In this document: piece by piece, positions 53,330 through 62,717 of the stretch
Layout of the letters: every line of letters starts with the position of its first letter
How positions within the stretch are numbered: position 1 is the first letter of the stretch
Assembly (NCBI RefSeq): GCF_051414035.1
Contig: NZ_JBLKNW010000004.1
Coordinates: 248,001-312,000 of the forward strand
Length of the DNA stretch: 64,000 nt
Direction: 5' to 3'
Source of the DNA: Halosimplex amylolyticum
Lineage (GTDB): Archaea; Halobacteriota; Halobacteria; Halobacteriales; Haloarculaceae
Notes under the pieces: generated by a model
The model's database searches: none
Seen by the model: the letters and a program-made list of their open reading frames with translations, nothing else
Told to the model about the DNA's origin: nothing
Position numbers and translations under genes: made by a program

Positions 53330-55075
53330 TCACCGGTCCCCGGGCTCTTCGCCTCGCTCGGCGGGCCAGATGAGTTTCGTGTCGCGAGTCCGACCGTGAC
53401 CGTCGAAGGTGCCGTGGACGTACCCGTGTCCGCCCAGGTATTCCGGGACCAGGCCGAGATCGCCGCGCAGCGCCGCGTCGAGCGCGAGAATGGCCAGCGG
53501 CTCGACCGCGTCGAATCGCGCGTAGGCGTGGTCCTCGCTCGGGAGGAAGAAACCGCGGTGGTACCGCTGCTCGATCATGCGGTCCGCCACGCGGCGAGCG
53601 CGGTTCAGGTAGTCCGTGTGGCTCGCGGTCCGCTGGAGCTCCAGCAGCGCGAATATCTCCATCGGGCTCGCGCCGGGCGCGTTCATATCCAGTGCGACGG
53701 CGTCGCCCGGGCGGACGCCGATGTCACCGACGCCGAGCCCGTCGGCGATCTGCCGTGCCGTCTCCCACAGGACGTCCCGCCCGGAGAGGCGATACGCACG
53801 GACGTACGTCCGGAGGAACTGCACGTCGGCGTCGAGCGGCTCCCACGTCTGCCCCTTCTCGCCGTAGTACCCGGTGCGCGGGAACGACCGCCCGGTCAGA
53901 TCCGTCCCGTCGGCCCACATCGGCAGGAACGCGTTCCGCTCGGGGGCGTACCCGTGCTCGGCGAGCGCCGCGAGGCCGGCGACCGTCCACCGGCGTAGCT
54001 GCTCGCCGTCCCGGCCGAGCGACTCCCCGAGCGCGAGCTGGACGAACCCGCTACGGGCGTACAGCGTGCGGACCCGACTTCCCCAGACGACCCACCCCTC
54101 CCGCGCGACCTCCCCGAACTCGTCGCCGAACTGGTTCTCCGCGCGGTCGCCGTAGTTCGACGTCGTGGGCAACGGCCCGTCTGCGGGCGGTTCGTCGCGC
54201 CGTCGCGGTTTGGTGTACTGGTAGGCGCCCAGTCCGGTCTCGGGGTGGCGCGCCTTCACGTACATCTCGGCGAGTCGCTCCCCCCAGGTCCAGGCGTCTT
54301 CGTCGCCGGCCAGTGCGGACAGCGCCCCGGCGGCGAGTATCAGGTCGGAACCGACGTTGACGAACGAGAGGCCGTCGCCCTCGAAGAACGGGTCCGGGTC
54401 GGCGAACTCGTCGTCCCAGAGGTCGCCCGGTTCCTGGCCGTACTCGCCGTGGCGGTTCATGTCGAGGGTCGCCCAGTCGAGCACGTGCGCGTTCCAGACG
54501 GCTCTGAGCAGCTTGGTCGTCGCTTCCGGGTCGACGTCCCATAGCAGCTCGTAGAACGGGAAGTGGTTCTTGAACTCGTGGACGTCGGCGTCGAAGTGGC
54601 CGACGGGATCGAGCGTCCGCAGATCGACGAACTGGTGGCCACCCCATCTGAGCAGGCCCCCGTCGTCGACCAGTTCGTCGAAGTGGTAGGCGACCGGCTC
54701 TCTGGCGGCGTCCACGTACCGCGGGTCCCCGGTGACGCCGCTCAACCCGGTCAGGACCCGGAACAGGTTCTGCTGGCTGGCCAGGTTGGAGACGATATAC
54801 TCCTCGCCGTCGTATCGCCAGGTCACGGGGTCGGTCGTCTCGACGTGGACGCCGTCGACGAACAGCGGCGTCGACTCGCCGCTCCACCGGTCGCGCCCGG
54901 TCTCCAGCACCCGGTCGACGTACGACTCGACGACCGACAGCCGCTCGCCGTCGCGCTCGTCCCGGCGCGGCGTCCCGGCCGCCGCGCGCTCGGATCCGCG
55001 GGTCGCCCCCGAGGGCGCGTCGTCGGCCGGACTGCTCACTCCGGGGATTCGGCTCCCGTCGGACTGATAGATCAC
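53330..55075 (-). CDS. Putative alpha/alpha-barrel polysaccharide-active enzyme (pectate-lyase-like)
   Basis: A 581-residue protein starting with GTG after a disordered Ser/Arg/Asp-rich leader of about 45 residues. The body is helical, with blocks ESYVDRVLETGRDRWSGESTPLFVDG, SNLASQQNLFRVLTGLSGVTGD, LLRWGGHQFVDLRTLDPVG, HEFKNHFPFYELLWDVDPEATTKLL and DWATLDMNRHGEYG. The pattern recalls proteins labelled pectate lyase in Planctomycetes and their relatives, but I cannot name the family firmly. No signal peptide is evident, so action on imported oligosaccharides is likely. It is convergent with the GH4 gene. Confidence 0.75.
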   Translation of the reverse strand: MIYQSDGSRIPGVSSPADDAPSGATRGSERAAAGTPRRDERDGERLSVVESYVDRVLETGRDRWSGESTPLFVDGVHVETTDPVTWRYDGEEYIVSNLASQQNLFRVLTGLSGVTGDPRYVDAAREPVAYHFDELVDDGGLLRWGGHQFVDLRTLDPVGHFDADVHEFKNHFPFYELLWDVDPEATTKLLRAVWNAHVLDWATLDMNRHGEYGQEPGDLWDDEFADPDPFFEGDGLSFVNVGSDLILAAGALSALAGDEDAWTWGERLAEMYVKARHPETGLGAYQYTKPRRRDEPPADGPLPTTSNYGDRAENQFGDEFGEVAREGWVVWGSRVRTLYARSGFVQLALGESLGRDGEQLRRWTVAGLAALAEHGYAPERNAFLPMWADGTDLTGRSFPRTGYYGEKGQTWEPLDADVQFLRTYVRAYRLSGRDVLWETARQIADGLGVGDIGVRPGDAVALDMNAPGASPMEIFALLELQRTASHTDYLNRARRVADRMIEQRYHRGFFLPSEDHAYARFDAVEPLAILALDAALRGDLGLVPEYLGGHGYVHGTFDGHGRTRDTKLIWPAERGEEPGDR

Positions 55076-55214
55076 GTCCAGACGGTTGCAGGCGACGAAT
55101 CATAACGTTTCTCCCGGCGAGTCGCTGCTCGGTGTCCCGCGGAGTATCGCGGCGGACGTCGCCGTCACCGGCCGCGCCGGTGACGGGACGCGCGTCGGGA
55201 TCTGAACTGGGCGG

Positions 55215-56909
55215 TCAGAACCGCAGTTCGGAGTCGTAGTCTGCGGCCGCGGCCGCGGTCGGTTCGTCCGGATCGACGCGGACGTCGATCAATTCCGGTC
55301 CGTCACTGCGTCCGAGCGCGTCCGAGACGGCCGTTCGCACGCCATCGAGCGTCCGAACGGTCGTCCCGCGGCAGTCGAAGCCCTCGGCGATGGCCGCGAA
55401 GTCCGGCGACGCCCAGCTGAACCGATGACCGTCCGTGTAGCGGTCGATGTCGGGCGACTTGCTGATGACGCCGTAGTCCGCGTCGTTACAGACGACCGTG
55501 ACGACGTTCAGGTCCTCCTCCGCCGCCGTGTGCAGTTCCTGCAGGCACATCATGAGGCTCCCGTCGCCGGTCAGGGCGACGACGGGCGTGTCGGGCGCGG
55601 CCAGTTTCGCGCCGAGCGCGGCCGGGAGGCCGACGCCCATCCCCGCCCACGACCCGGCCGTGACGTACGTCCCGGGTTCGTAGCTCTCGAAGGTCTGTTT
55701 CGCCCAGAGTCTGAACCCGCCGATGTCGGTCGCGACGACCGCCTCCCGCGGCAGGGCCTCCCGGAGCGTCCGCAACACGCCGGCCGTCGCGACCGGCGGC
55801 TCGTCGGCGAACAGCCCGCGTTCCTCCAGGCGTGCCTCGTACTCCGCGCGGACGCGCTCGGCGACGGCCGCCCCGTTCCACGCCGCCTCCGGCCGCGCCG
55901 TGTCGCCGAGTTCGTCACCGATCGCGTCGACCGCCTCGGCGACGCTCGCCGCGATCGCGACGTCGGCGTCGTAGGCGACGTCGATCCGGCTCGTGTCCCG
56001 CGTGACGTGGATCAGCGTCTCCCCCATCGGGAGCGACCAGTCGGCGGTCGTGACGCCGTCGAAGCGCGTCCCGAGCGCGAGGACGACGTCGGCGGCCGCG
56101 AGCGCCCGCTTCCCCCCGGCCGGGAGGTGGCTCCCGGTGACGCCGAGCCAGCGGGGATCGTCCTCGGGGAAGAGGCCTTTCGCCTTGTAGGAGGTGACGA
56201 CCGGCGCGTCCAGCCGTTCGACGAGCGCCCGGATCGCCGACGGGTCGCCGGACCGTCGGGCACCGAGTCCGAGGGCGACGACCGGTCGCTCCGCGCCGGC
56301 GAGCGCCGTCGCCGCGGCGCGGTACTCGGCGTCGCCGTCGAACTCGCTCGCCGACGGCGTATCGACGATCCCCGGCGAGCGGAACTCGGCGTCGAGGAGC
56401 GGGCGAGCGACGCCGAGCCGGACCGGTCCCCGCGGGGGCGCCAGGGCCGACTCGATCGCCGACCGAACCTTCCGGTGGAACGCCGCCGGCCGGTCCACCG
56501 GGACGTTCTCCTTCACCACGTTGTCGAAGGTGTCGGGTTCGATCTCGTGGATCGGGCCCTTGCCGCGGTCGTCGGGGTCGGGGGTCGCCGCGACGTGGAT
56601 CAGCGGCACGCGGTCGTCGAGGGCGTTCTTCAGCCCGTGCATCGCGTTGGTGTCGCCCGGGCCGGGGACCGTCAGCGTCGCGGCGACGCCGCCGCCCGCC
56701 TCGTAGTACCCCCACGCGACGTGCGGGATCGCGGTCTCGTGGCGAGCCATCACGTACCGGACGTCGTCTCGGGCTTCGACGGTGCGGTCGAGCGGGAGCG
56801 TCTGCGTCCCGGGCAGGCCGACCAGGAGGTCGACGCCCGCGTCGACCAGCGCGTCGCAGAGCTGTTCGCTTCCCGCCCGGGCCGGCGGTCCATCGACAGG
56901 TGGGGTCAT
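55215..56909 (-). CDS. Thiamine-diphosphate-dependent enzyme, acetolactate synthase-like
   Basis: A 564-residue three-domain ThDP enzyme. Glu58 in MARHETA is the cofactor-activating residue, the central domain has ALGLGARRSG and VTSYKAKGLFPEDD, and the ThDP/Mg motif GDGSLMM (near 448) ends in NDADYG. Glu58 argues against glyoxylate carboligase. Acetolactate synthase, a 2-oxo-acid decarboxylase or a C-C hydrolase are possible. No small regulatory subunit gene is adjacent, so a catabolic role is more likely than branched-chain amino acid synthesis. Confidence 0.87.
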   Translation of the reverse strand: MTPPVDGPPARAGSEQLCDALVDAGVDLLVGLPGTQTLPLDRTVEARDDVRYVMARHETAIPHVAWGYYEAGGGVAATLTVPGPGDTNAMHGLKNALDDRVPLIHVAATPDPDDRGKGPIHEIEPDTFDNVVKENVPVDRPAAFHRKVRSAIESALAPPRGPVRLGVARPLLDAEFRSPGIVDTPSASEFDGDAEYRAAATALAGAERPVVALGLGARRSGDPSAIRALVERLDAPVVTSYKAKGLFPEDDPRWLGVTGSHLPAGGKRALAAADVVLALGTRFDGVTTADWSLPMGETLIHVTRDTSRIDVAYDADVAIAASVAEAVDAIGDELGDTARPEAAWNGAAVAERVRAEYEARLEERGLFADEPPVATAGVLRTLREALPREAVVATDIGGFRLWAKQTFESYEPGTYVTAGSWAGMGVGLPAALGAKLAAPDTPVVALTGDGSLMMCLQELHTAAEEDLNVVTVVCNDADYGVISKSPDIDRYTDGHRFSWASPDFAAIAEGFDCRGTTVRTLDGVRTAVSDALGRSDGPELIDVRVDPDEPTAAAAADYDSELRF

Positions 56910-57135
56910 TCTATCGGCTCTCGATTACACCGACACCGGCAAATAACTACTCCTCGCCGGCACCGCCGCGCGACCCCTGCGTCACAGGTCGCCCCGGCGC
57001 CTCGGGCGTCCCGGGGTCTCGGGTGTCCCGGCGTCACGGGTCGCTACGGCGGTCCATGGCGTCCCCGCAGTGCGACCCGGGGAGCGACGCGCTGTCGCAC
57101 CAGCGTTTATGGGCCCTGGCGTCACATCCCAACAC

Positions 57136-58266
57136 ATGGAGATCACGGACATCGAGACGAGAGTCCTCCGTCGCGACCTCGACGAGCGGTTCGCCAACGC
57201 CCAGAAGTGGATCGAGAGCCGGGAGTACTGCCTCGTCAGGGTCGAAACGGCCGAGGGCGTCGTCGGCTGGGGGGAGTGCTGGGGGCCGGCGGCCGGCAAC
57301 CGGGAGATCGTCGACGAGTACGTCGCGCCGCGAGTGGTCGGCCGGCGCGTCGACGACGTCGAGCGGGTCCACGACGACCTGGTGTTCGAACTCCGCTCGT
57401 CGTATCACTCGTACGTCCCGGCCAGCGTCGTCAGCGGCGTCGACATCGCGCTCTGGGACGCCTACGGGAAGTCGGTCGGGCGGTCGGTCTCCCGGTTGCT
57501 GGGCGGCCGGCGCCGCGACGAGGTTCGGGCCTACGCGACGGGCCACTTCTTCCGCGACGTCGACGATCTCTCCGAACTCAAACAAATCGTCGCGGAAGAG
57601 GCGCAAGGCCACGTCGACGCCGGGTTCACGGCGCTCAAACAGAAGATCGGCCTCGCCCGTCACTTCCCGTGGGGGCCCGACGAGGACCTCGAACTGGTCG
57701 CGGCCGTCCGCGAGGCCGTCGGCGACGACGTGGAGCTGATGGTCGACGCCAACCACGCGTACGACCTGGCCGACGCGAGACGCGTCGCCCGCGGACTCGA
57801 ATCGCACGACGTCCGCTTCTTCGAGGAACCGGTCCGCCCGGCCGTCGATTACTACGCCGACCTCGCGGACGGCGTCGACGTGGCGCTCGCCGGCGGCGAG
57901 TGCTGGGCGTTCCAGCACGAGTTCGAGCGCGTGACCCGCGAGACGGGCGTCGAGTACCTCCAGCCAGACGTGACCAGCGCCGGCGGGATCACCTCGACCC
58001 GGCGCGTCGCCACGCTGGCCGACAGCGCGAACGTCCAGTGCGTCCCCCACGTGTTCGGGAGTGCGGTCGCCCTCGCGGCCAGTCTCCAGGTCATCGCCGC
58101 GACGCCCGGCGACCCCCTGCTGGAGTTCGACCGCACGCCGAACCCGATCCGCGAGGACCTCGCCGTCGACCCGATCACCAACGACGGCGACTCGGTCCAG
58201 ATCCGCGACGAACCCGGTCTCGGGATCGAGATCGACGAGGACGTGCTGGAGCGGTTCGCGGTCTGA
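57136..58266 (+). CDS. Mandelate racemase/enolase-superfamily acid-sugar dehydratase
   Basis: This 376-residue protein has the enolase-superfamily capping domain and barrel. Catalytic residues are Lys168 and Lys170 (KQK), metal ligands Asp204 (VDANHAY), Glu230/231 (FFEEP) and Glu255 (AGGE), and His305 (CVPHVFG). Members dehydrate acid sugars such as galactarate, glucarate or L-rhamnonate. The KdgD-like enzyme in the locus would act on the product if the substrate is galactarate or glucarate. A TATA-like CGTTTATGGG lies 28 bases before the ATG. Confidence 0.92.
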   Translation: MEITDIETRVLRRDLDERFANAQKWIESREYCLVRVETAEGVVGWGECWGPAAGNREIVDEYVAPRVVGRRVDDVERVHDDLVFELRSSYHSYVPASVVSGVDIALWDAYGKSVGRSVSRLLGGRRRDEVRAYATGHFFRDVDDLSELKQIVAEEAQGHVDAGFTALKQKIGLARHFPWGPDEDLELVAAVREAVGDDVELMVDANHAYDLADARRVARGLESHDVRFFEEPVRPAVDYYADLADGVDVALAGGECWAFQHEFERVTRETGVEYLQPDVTSAGGITSTRRVATLADSANVQCVPHVFGSAVALAASLQVIAATPGDPLLEFDRTPNPIREDLAVDPITNDGDSVQIRDEPGLGIEIDEDVLERFAV

Positions 58267-58385
58267 GGGGGCGACCGCCCGGCGTCGCTCGCACCGCCGG
58301 CCAAACAGTTCGATCCAGTGAGACCGGGACACGGGGTCACGACAGTTCCGGGAGGCTCTTCCCGGAGACCGGAGACGGAGGTGGT

Positions 58386-59057
58386 GTGAAGACGTACACC
58401 ATCGCCCGCGCCGACGCCGACGTGCCGCTGACCGGCGACGTCGAGGGACCGTGGACGGCCGCCGACGTCGCCAGCATCGACGAGTTCAACTGGTACGAGT
58501 CGGGCCCGAGACCGGAGACGACGGTCCGGGGGCTGTACGACGACACGTCCCTGTCCCTCCAGTTTCTGGTCGAGGACGACGAGATCGCGTCGCGGACGAC
58601 GGAACTGAACGGGCCGACGTACGAGGACAGCTGCGTCGAGTTCTTCGCGACGCCGGACCCGGGCAGCAACGCCCGCTACCTGAACTTCGAGGCGAACCCC
58701 TGCGGCGTGTTCAAGATGGCGTGGATGGAGCCCGGCTGGTCCGTCAGGGGGATCGGTCGGGACCTCGTCTCGCCCGAACTCGCCGAGGCGATCACGGTCG
58801 CGACCTCCGAGCCCGGCCCGACCCGAGAGCCGTCCGCGGACGACGAGTCGTGGTGGCTGGCCGTCCGGTTCCCGTTCGAGGCGCTGTCGGCGTTCACGGG
58901 GCTCGACCTGGCGCCCGGGAGCGGCGACCGCTGGCGCGCGAACTTCCATCGAACCGGCGTGGCATCCCGCTCCCAGGAGGCGAGCTGGAACCCGATCGGC
59001 ACCGCGGAGAAACAGTTCCACTCGCCCGGGCACTTCGGCTGGGTCGACTTCGAGTGA
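58386..59057 (+). CDS. CBM9-like carbohydrate-binding protein
   Basis: A 223-residue beta-sandwich protein of the carbohydrate-binding family 9-like type: FNWYESGPRPETTVRGLYDDTSLSLQFLVEDDEI at the start, then TYEDSCVEFFATPDPGSNARYLNFEANPCGVF and WRANFHRTG. It has a GTG start and no signal peptide, so it should be cytoplasmic. It is co-directional with the dehydratase gene (119-base gap). Such proteins often accompany sugar-acid operons; a binding or sugar-sensing role is inferred. Confidence 0.85.
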   Translation: MKTYTIARADADVPLTGDVEGPWTAADVASIDEFNWYESGPRPETTVRGLYDDTSLSLQFLVEDDEIASRTTELNGPTYEDSCVEFFATPDPGSNARYLNFEANPCGVFKMAWMEPGWSVRGIGRDLVSPELAEAITVATSEPGPTREPSADDESWWLAVRFPFEALSAFTGLDLAPGSGDRWRANFHRTGVASRSQEASWNPIGTAEKQFHSPGHFGWVDFE

Positions 59058-59185
59058 GGACGGGCCGGCGGGGGGATGAACCCGCCGGAGCGGAGAGAAA
59101 TCGCGTCGCTCGACGACCCAGTCACGCGGACCGAAGGCCGTCCGGCACCTCACGTTTAATGCCGGTTCGCCGTGTTGGAGGAACC

Positions 59186-60259
59186 ATGCCCCTCGTCGAA
59201 GCCGAGCACCTCGAATCGTTCTCGCGACGCGCCCTCGAATCGTACGGGACGCCACCGGAGACGGCCGATATCGTCGCGTCGTCGCTCGTCGACGCGGAAC
59301 TGGTCGGTCACTCCTCGCACGGGGTCGTCAGGATCCCCTACTACGCCGACGACTTCCGCTCCGGGACGATCGATCCGACGGCCGAGCCGACCGTCGAATC
59401 GGCCGGGTCGTTCCACCAGGTCGTCGGCGGGGCGGCGATGGGCCAGCTCACCGGCCAGCTGGCGGTCGACCTGCTCGTCGAGACGGCCGACGAACTCGGC
59501 GTCGCGGTCGTCGGGATCCGCGACTCGGGACACCTCGGCCGCATCGGCGAGTGGGCCGAACGGGTCACCGGGGAGGGGCTGCTGTTCTCGTCGTGGGTCA
59601 ACCTCCAGGGCGGCTCCCAGCGGATCGCGCCACCCGAGACGGCCGACAGGCGACTCGGGACCAATCCGACGACGTTCGGCGTCCCGACGTTCGACGCGCT
59701 CCCGTTCGACCTGATCTACGACGGCGCGACGAGCCAGGTCGCTCACGGGAAGATCATCGAACGCGACGGGTCCGGCGAACGGCTCCCCGACGCGTGGACT
59801 ATCACCGACTCCGGCGACCCAGTCGCGCACGCGGCCGACTTCGAGGACGGCGAGGGAGCGCTCCTGCCGCTGGGCGGCCGGGCGACCGGGTACAAGGGGT
59901 TCGGCCTCGCGACGATGGCCGAACTCTTCGCCTCGATCGTGGGCGACGGCCCCGTCTCCACCGAGGAGCGCCAGGACTGGAACGGCAACGGCGCCGCCTT
60001 CATCGCCGTCGATCCGACCGTGTTCTCGACCCGCGAGGCACTCACCGAGCGCGTCGCCCGATTGGCCGCGCATCTCCGGTCGGCTGAGCCCATTCGCGAC
60101 GACCGGGAGGTGCTCCTCCCAGGCGAACCCGAGTATCGCGCTCGCCACGAGCGTCGCGAGGAGGGAATCCCCATCGAGCAGCCCGTAGCCGACCAACTAT
60201 CCGAACTCGCCGCCGAGCGGGATATCGAAGCGCACCTCCCCGACCCGCTCGCCAGGTAG
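59186..60259 (+). CDS. Ldh-family (malate/L-lactate-type) NAD(P)-dependent oxidoreductase
   Basis: This 357-residue protein is a member of the Ldh2 family, which includes malate, ureidoglycolate and 2,3-diketogulonate dehydrogenases. Blocks are SLVDAELVGHSSHGVVRIPYY, VGIRDSGHLGRIGEWAE, RLGTNPTTFGVP and GGRATGYKGFGLATMAELFAS. The nearby acid-sugar enzymes suggest it oxidises or reduces a keto- or hydroxy-acid in the same route. It ends the locus. Confidence 0.9.
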   Translation: MPLVEAEHLESFSRRALESYGTPPETADIVASSLVDAELVGHSSHGVVRIPYYADDFRSGTIDPTAEPTVESAGSFHQVVGGAAMGQLTGQLAVDLLVETADELGVAVVGIRDSGHLGRIGEWAERVTGEGLLFSSWVNLQGGSQRIAPPETADRRLGTNPTTFGVPTFDALPFDLIYDGATSQVAHGKIIERDGSGERLPDAWTITDSGDPVAHAADFEDGEGALLPLGGRATGYKGFGLATMAELFASIVGDGPVSTEERQDWNGNGAAFIAVDPTVFSTREALTERVARLAAHLRSAEPIRDDREVLLPGEPEYRARHERREEGIPIEQPVADQLSELAAERDIEAHLPDPLAR

Positions 60260-61417
60260 CTCACTCACCGGGCACCGGAAACCCGTTTCGGGGCCTCTTA
60301 GCAGGCAATTGCCGCATTTCTACGTTTTGACCGCGTCGATTGTGCAGTCCGACCGCGCCACCAGCACGGAACGGTGAACACCGTCACAGCCACCGGCTTC
60401 GCCCGTGCTGATTCCCGTGTCCCGAACATCGCCCGAGAGACAGTGAATCGCCGAATATCTGGCGGAGCGGTGTGATCGATGAACGAAATACGGGTCGTGA
60501 GGCGCCACAGCAGTACGAATCGAGCGGGAGATCGGCGACATCGTTCCCCCAGAGAGAACCGCTGGGGCAGTCGCACCGAAACTGTCCCCGTCTTGCGAAA
60601 CAGACGACGATCGAAAGGTCGCTGTCGTTACGGGTGCCGGCTACAAATTACAGTACTACCATTGTAATTCTGAGTGGTTGCGAAACGATTGCCACTTCGA
60701 AACACCGGTTGTAGGCGGTCTCGGTCGCTAATTCAGAATGACGGCCTCACCATGCCGCTTTCCGTGTCCCTTGGGAGTTGTTGGCATACCTCCCGGAAAA
60801 GTTCCGCACAAGGGAACAGGCACTGCACCAGCGGACAACAGCGAGACAGCGAAGAGGGGGATTCCAGGCTGGAACCGCCGAAATGCAGCCATACCCGCCA
60901 CAATCGCCGGGTGACTCCTTCAGGTTGTCCAATGCGGGCACGGACATATCGGCCACGGTAGGTCGGTGAATTCGCTGACGACTACGAGGACACCGCAGCT
61001 CGGTGTTCCTCCGATCGCGGAGTGTCAAAACCAGAACACAGCGTGTAGGCACGGAATCGGGGAGAAACAGGAGGCGATACGTCGTGATGAGGACGTCCAC
61101 CGCCGTTGGGACGGCCGTTCAGACGATGGCGGAACCGTTCGCCAGAGCAGAACATTTTGCGGGGAGAGCCTCCGGTCCCTTCTCCCCTCCGCTCGCGGCC
61201 GTGACTGGAGTCGCCGACGGCACGACGTTGGCCTGGTCGAGTAACTCGATGCCGCAGGTTTACAGCGGTGACTCGCCCAGTAACTATCAGATACTCATTG
61301 TACATATATCGTTGGTATTTCGAACCTCCAAAGATGAATCCATAAACGAGATAGCGAGAGCTGTCATCAATTACGGTGGAATATTGGGTGTACAAGAGCA
61401 GATTCCCCACACTCGTG
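60260..61417. other. Low-GC, gene-poor region
   Basis: No gene was recognised. GC content falls clearly below that of the rest of the window, and all open frames have poor haloarchaeal character. It marks the end of the uronate locus and may be decayed DNA. Confidence 0.6.
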
Positions 61418-61597
61418 TTACAACCGATTGAAATCCGACGATGTGACGAAGTAGCTCATAATAGAGAGCTTTCGGCAGATTTTCAGCAAATTTTCCAAAA
61501 ATTCCTGGAGTTTTCCTCGTAAGTGGAGCCAGCCTGTGTCATTCGTATCTTCTCGCAGCACAGCGAGTCGATCACGAACAGCGTCCGGAGAAACCAT
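61418..61597 (-). CDS. Possible small gene of unusual composition
   Basis: The frame from ATG 61597 to a TAA encodes 59 residues (MVSPDAVRDRLAVLRED, then a helical, basic second half with KLQEFLENLLKICRK). It is neither acidic nor GC-rich, unlike other genes in this window, so if real it was probably acquired. No family is recognised. It could be chance. Confidence 0.3.
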   Translation of the reverse strand: MVSPDAVRDRLAVLREDTNDTGWLHLRGKLQEFLENLLKICRKLSIMSYFVTSSDFNRL

Positions 61598-61844
61598 TTG
61601 AAAGCTTATGATTCGTTCTAACTAGATTTACCTTGATAGGTATCATCGAAATCCCCGCGAGACAAGAGAGGTGCGCTCCCGAACTCACGCTTCCCTCGGT
61701 CCCAACGAACGTACTGCCGTGCTGCTCGCTGCGCCGTCGACGCGTGCGCATCGCTGAATACAGCGGACCGTTGCAGCAGACTGCCTCCGCGTGAGATTCT
61801 GGAGAATTCTTTTCACGCGGCGTCACAAATGAGTCCGGAGAGCA

Positions 61845-62717
61845 ATGACGGGATCGTCGGTCCTCCGTCGGGTTCGGTCCGTCCGAGGGAGCGATCTGTG
61901 GGGATACCTCCTGTTTTCGCACGGATGGACGTGGGCGTGGTGGAGCTTGAACATCGTCGGCGATTACGGAGCGTTCGGGGCCGGGCTCCCGTTCACCGTC
62001 GTCGGCGGTGCCGGCCCGCTACTCGGCGGTATCGTCATGAGTTACGTGACCTACGGCCGCCAGGGGCTGTCCGACCTCTGGGCTCGACTGACCGAAATCC
62101 GTCGAATCTCGCCGGGATGGGGGATCGTTACGATCGCGTTCTTTCCACTACTGGCCGTCCTCACTGGAGCGGTCGCTGCGCTCGCGACGGACGCGGCGTT
62201 CGTCATCGACGTGGGAGAGTTCCGATCCCTGCTGGAAGACCCGTCTGCGTTCGTCCTCACCGCGCTGGTGATTCTCGTCGTCGGCCCGCTCCCGGAGGAG
62301 ATCGGCTGGCGGGGGTACCTCCTCGACCGGTGTCAGACCCGGTGGTCGGCACTCACTTCCGGCTTCGCCGTCGGCCTCGTCTGGGCGGCGTGGCACGCGC
62401 CGCTGTTCCTGATGCCGGGCTATTTCGCCAACTTCGACTTCGCACCAAGCCCTGTCCCGTTCGCACTCAACGTCTTGCTCATCTCGGTCGTCTACACCTG
62501 GGTGTACGACAACACCGCCCGGAGCGTTCTCGCGCTGATCGGGTTTCACTTCATGGAGAACTTCGTCGGACAGATGACGTCGCTCCCGCGCACCGCCGAA
62601 CCGATCGGGCTCGCCATCCGAGTGCTCCTCGTTCTCGGCATCGTCGCCTGGTTCGGTGCACAGACGTTTCGCAGAGACGGACTGCTTCCTTCACCTCCCC
62701 CGCGACGCGAACCGTGA
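61845..62717 (+). CDS. CPBP-family intramembrane protease
   Basis: A 290-residue membrane protein with about eight spans. The metal-binding motifs are EEIGWRGYLL (Glu-Glu...Arg), HAPLFL and HFMEN, in the order of the CPBP (CAAX prenyl protease 2/bacteriocin-immunity) family. The targets are unknown. It stands alone in a gene-poor region. Confidence 0.88.
   Translation: MTGSSVLRRVRSVRGSDLWGYLLFSHGWTWAWWSLNIVGDYGAFGAGLPFTVVGGAGPLLGGIVMSYVTYGRQGLSDLWARLTEIRRISPGWGIVTIAFFPLLAVLTGAVAALATDAAFVIDVGEFRSLLEDPSAFVLTALVILVVGPLPEEIGWRGYLLDRCQTRWSALTSGFAVGLVWAAWHAPLFLMPGYFANFDFAPSPVPFALNVLLISVVYTWVYDNTARSVLALIGFHFMENFVGQMTSLPRTAEPIGLAIRVLLVLGIVAWFGAQTFRRDGLLPSPPPRREP

Noticed and set aside
55425..58385. 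Long plus-strand frame preceding the CBM9-like gene
   Set aside because: It runs antisense to the ThDP enzyme and out of frame with the enolase-superfamily gene. Only the last 223 codons have real protein character.
60298..60576. Possible transposase remnant in the low-GC region
   Set aside because: No DDE, DEDD or HUH motif, and no terminal inverted repeats could be seen; the resemblance is only compositional.
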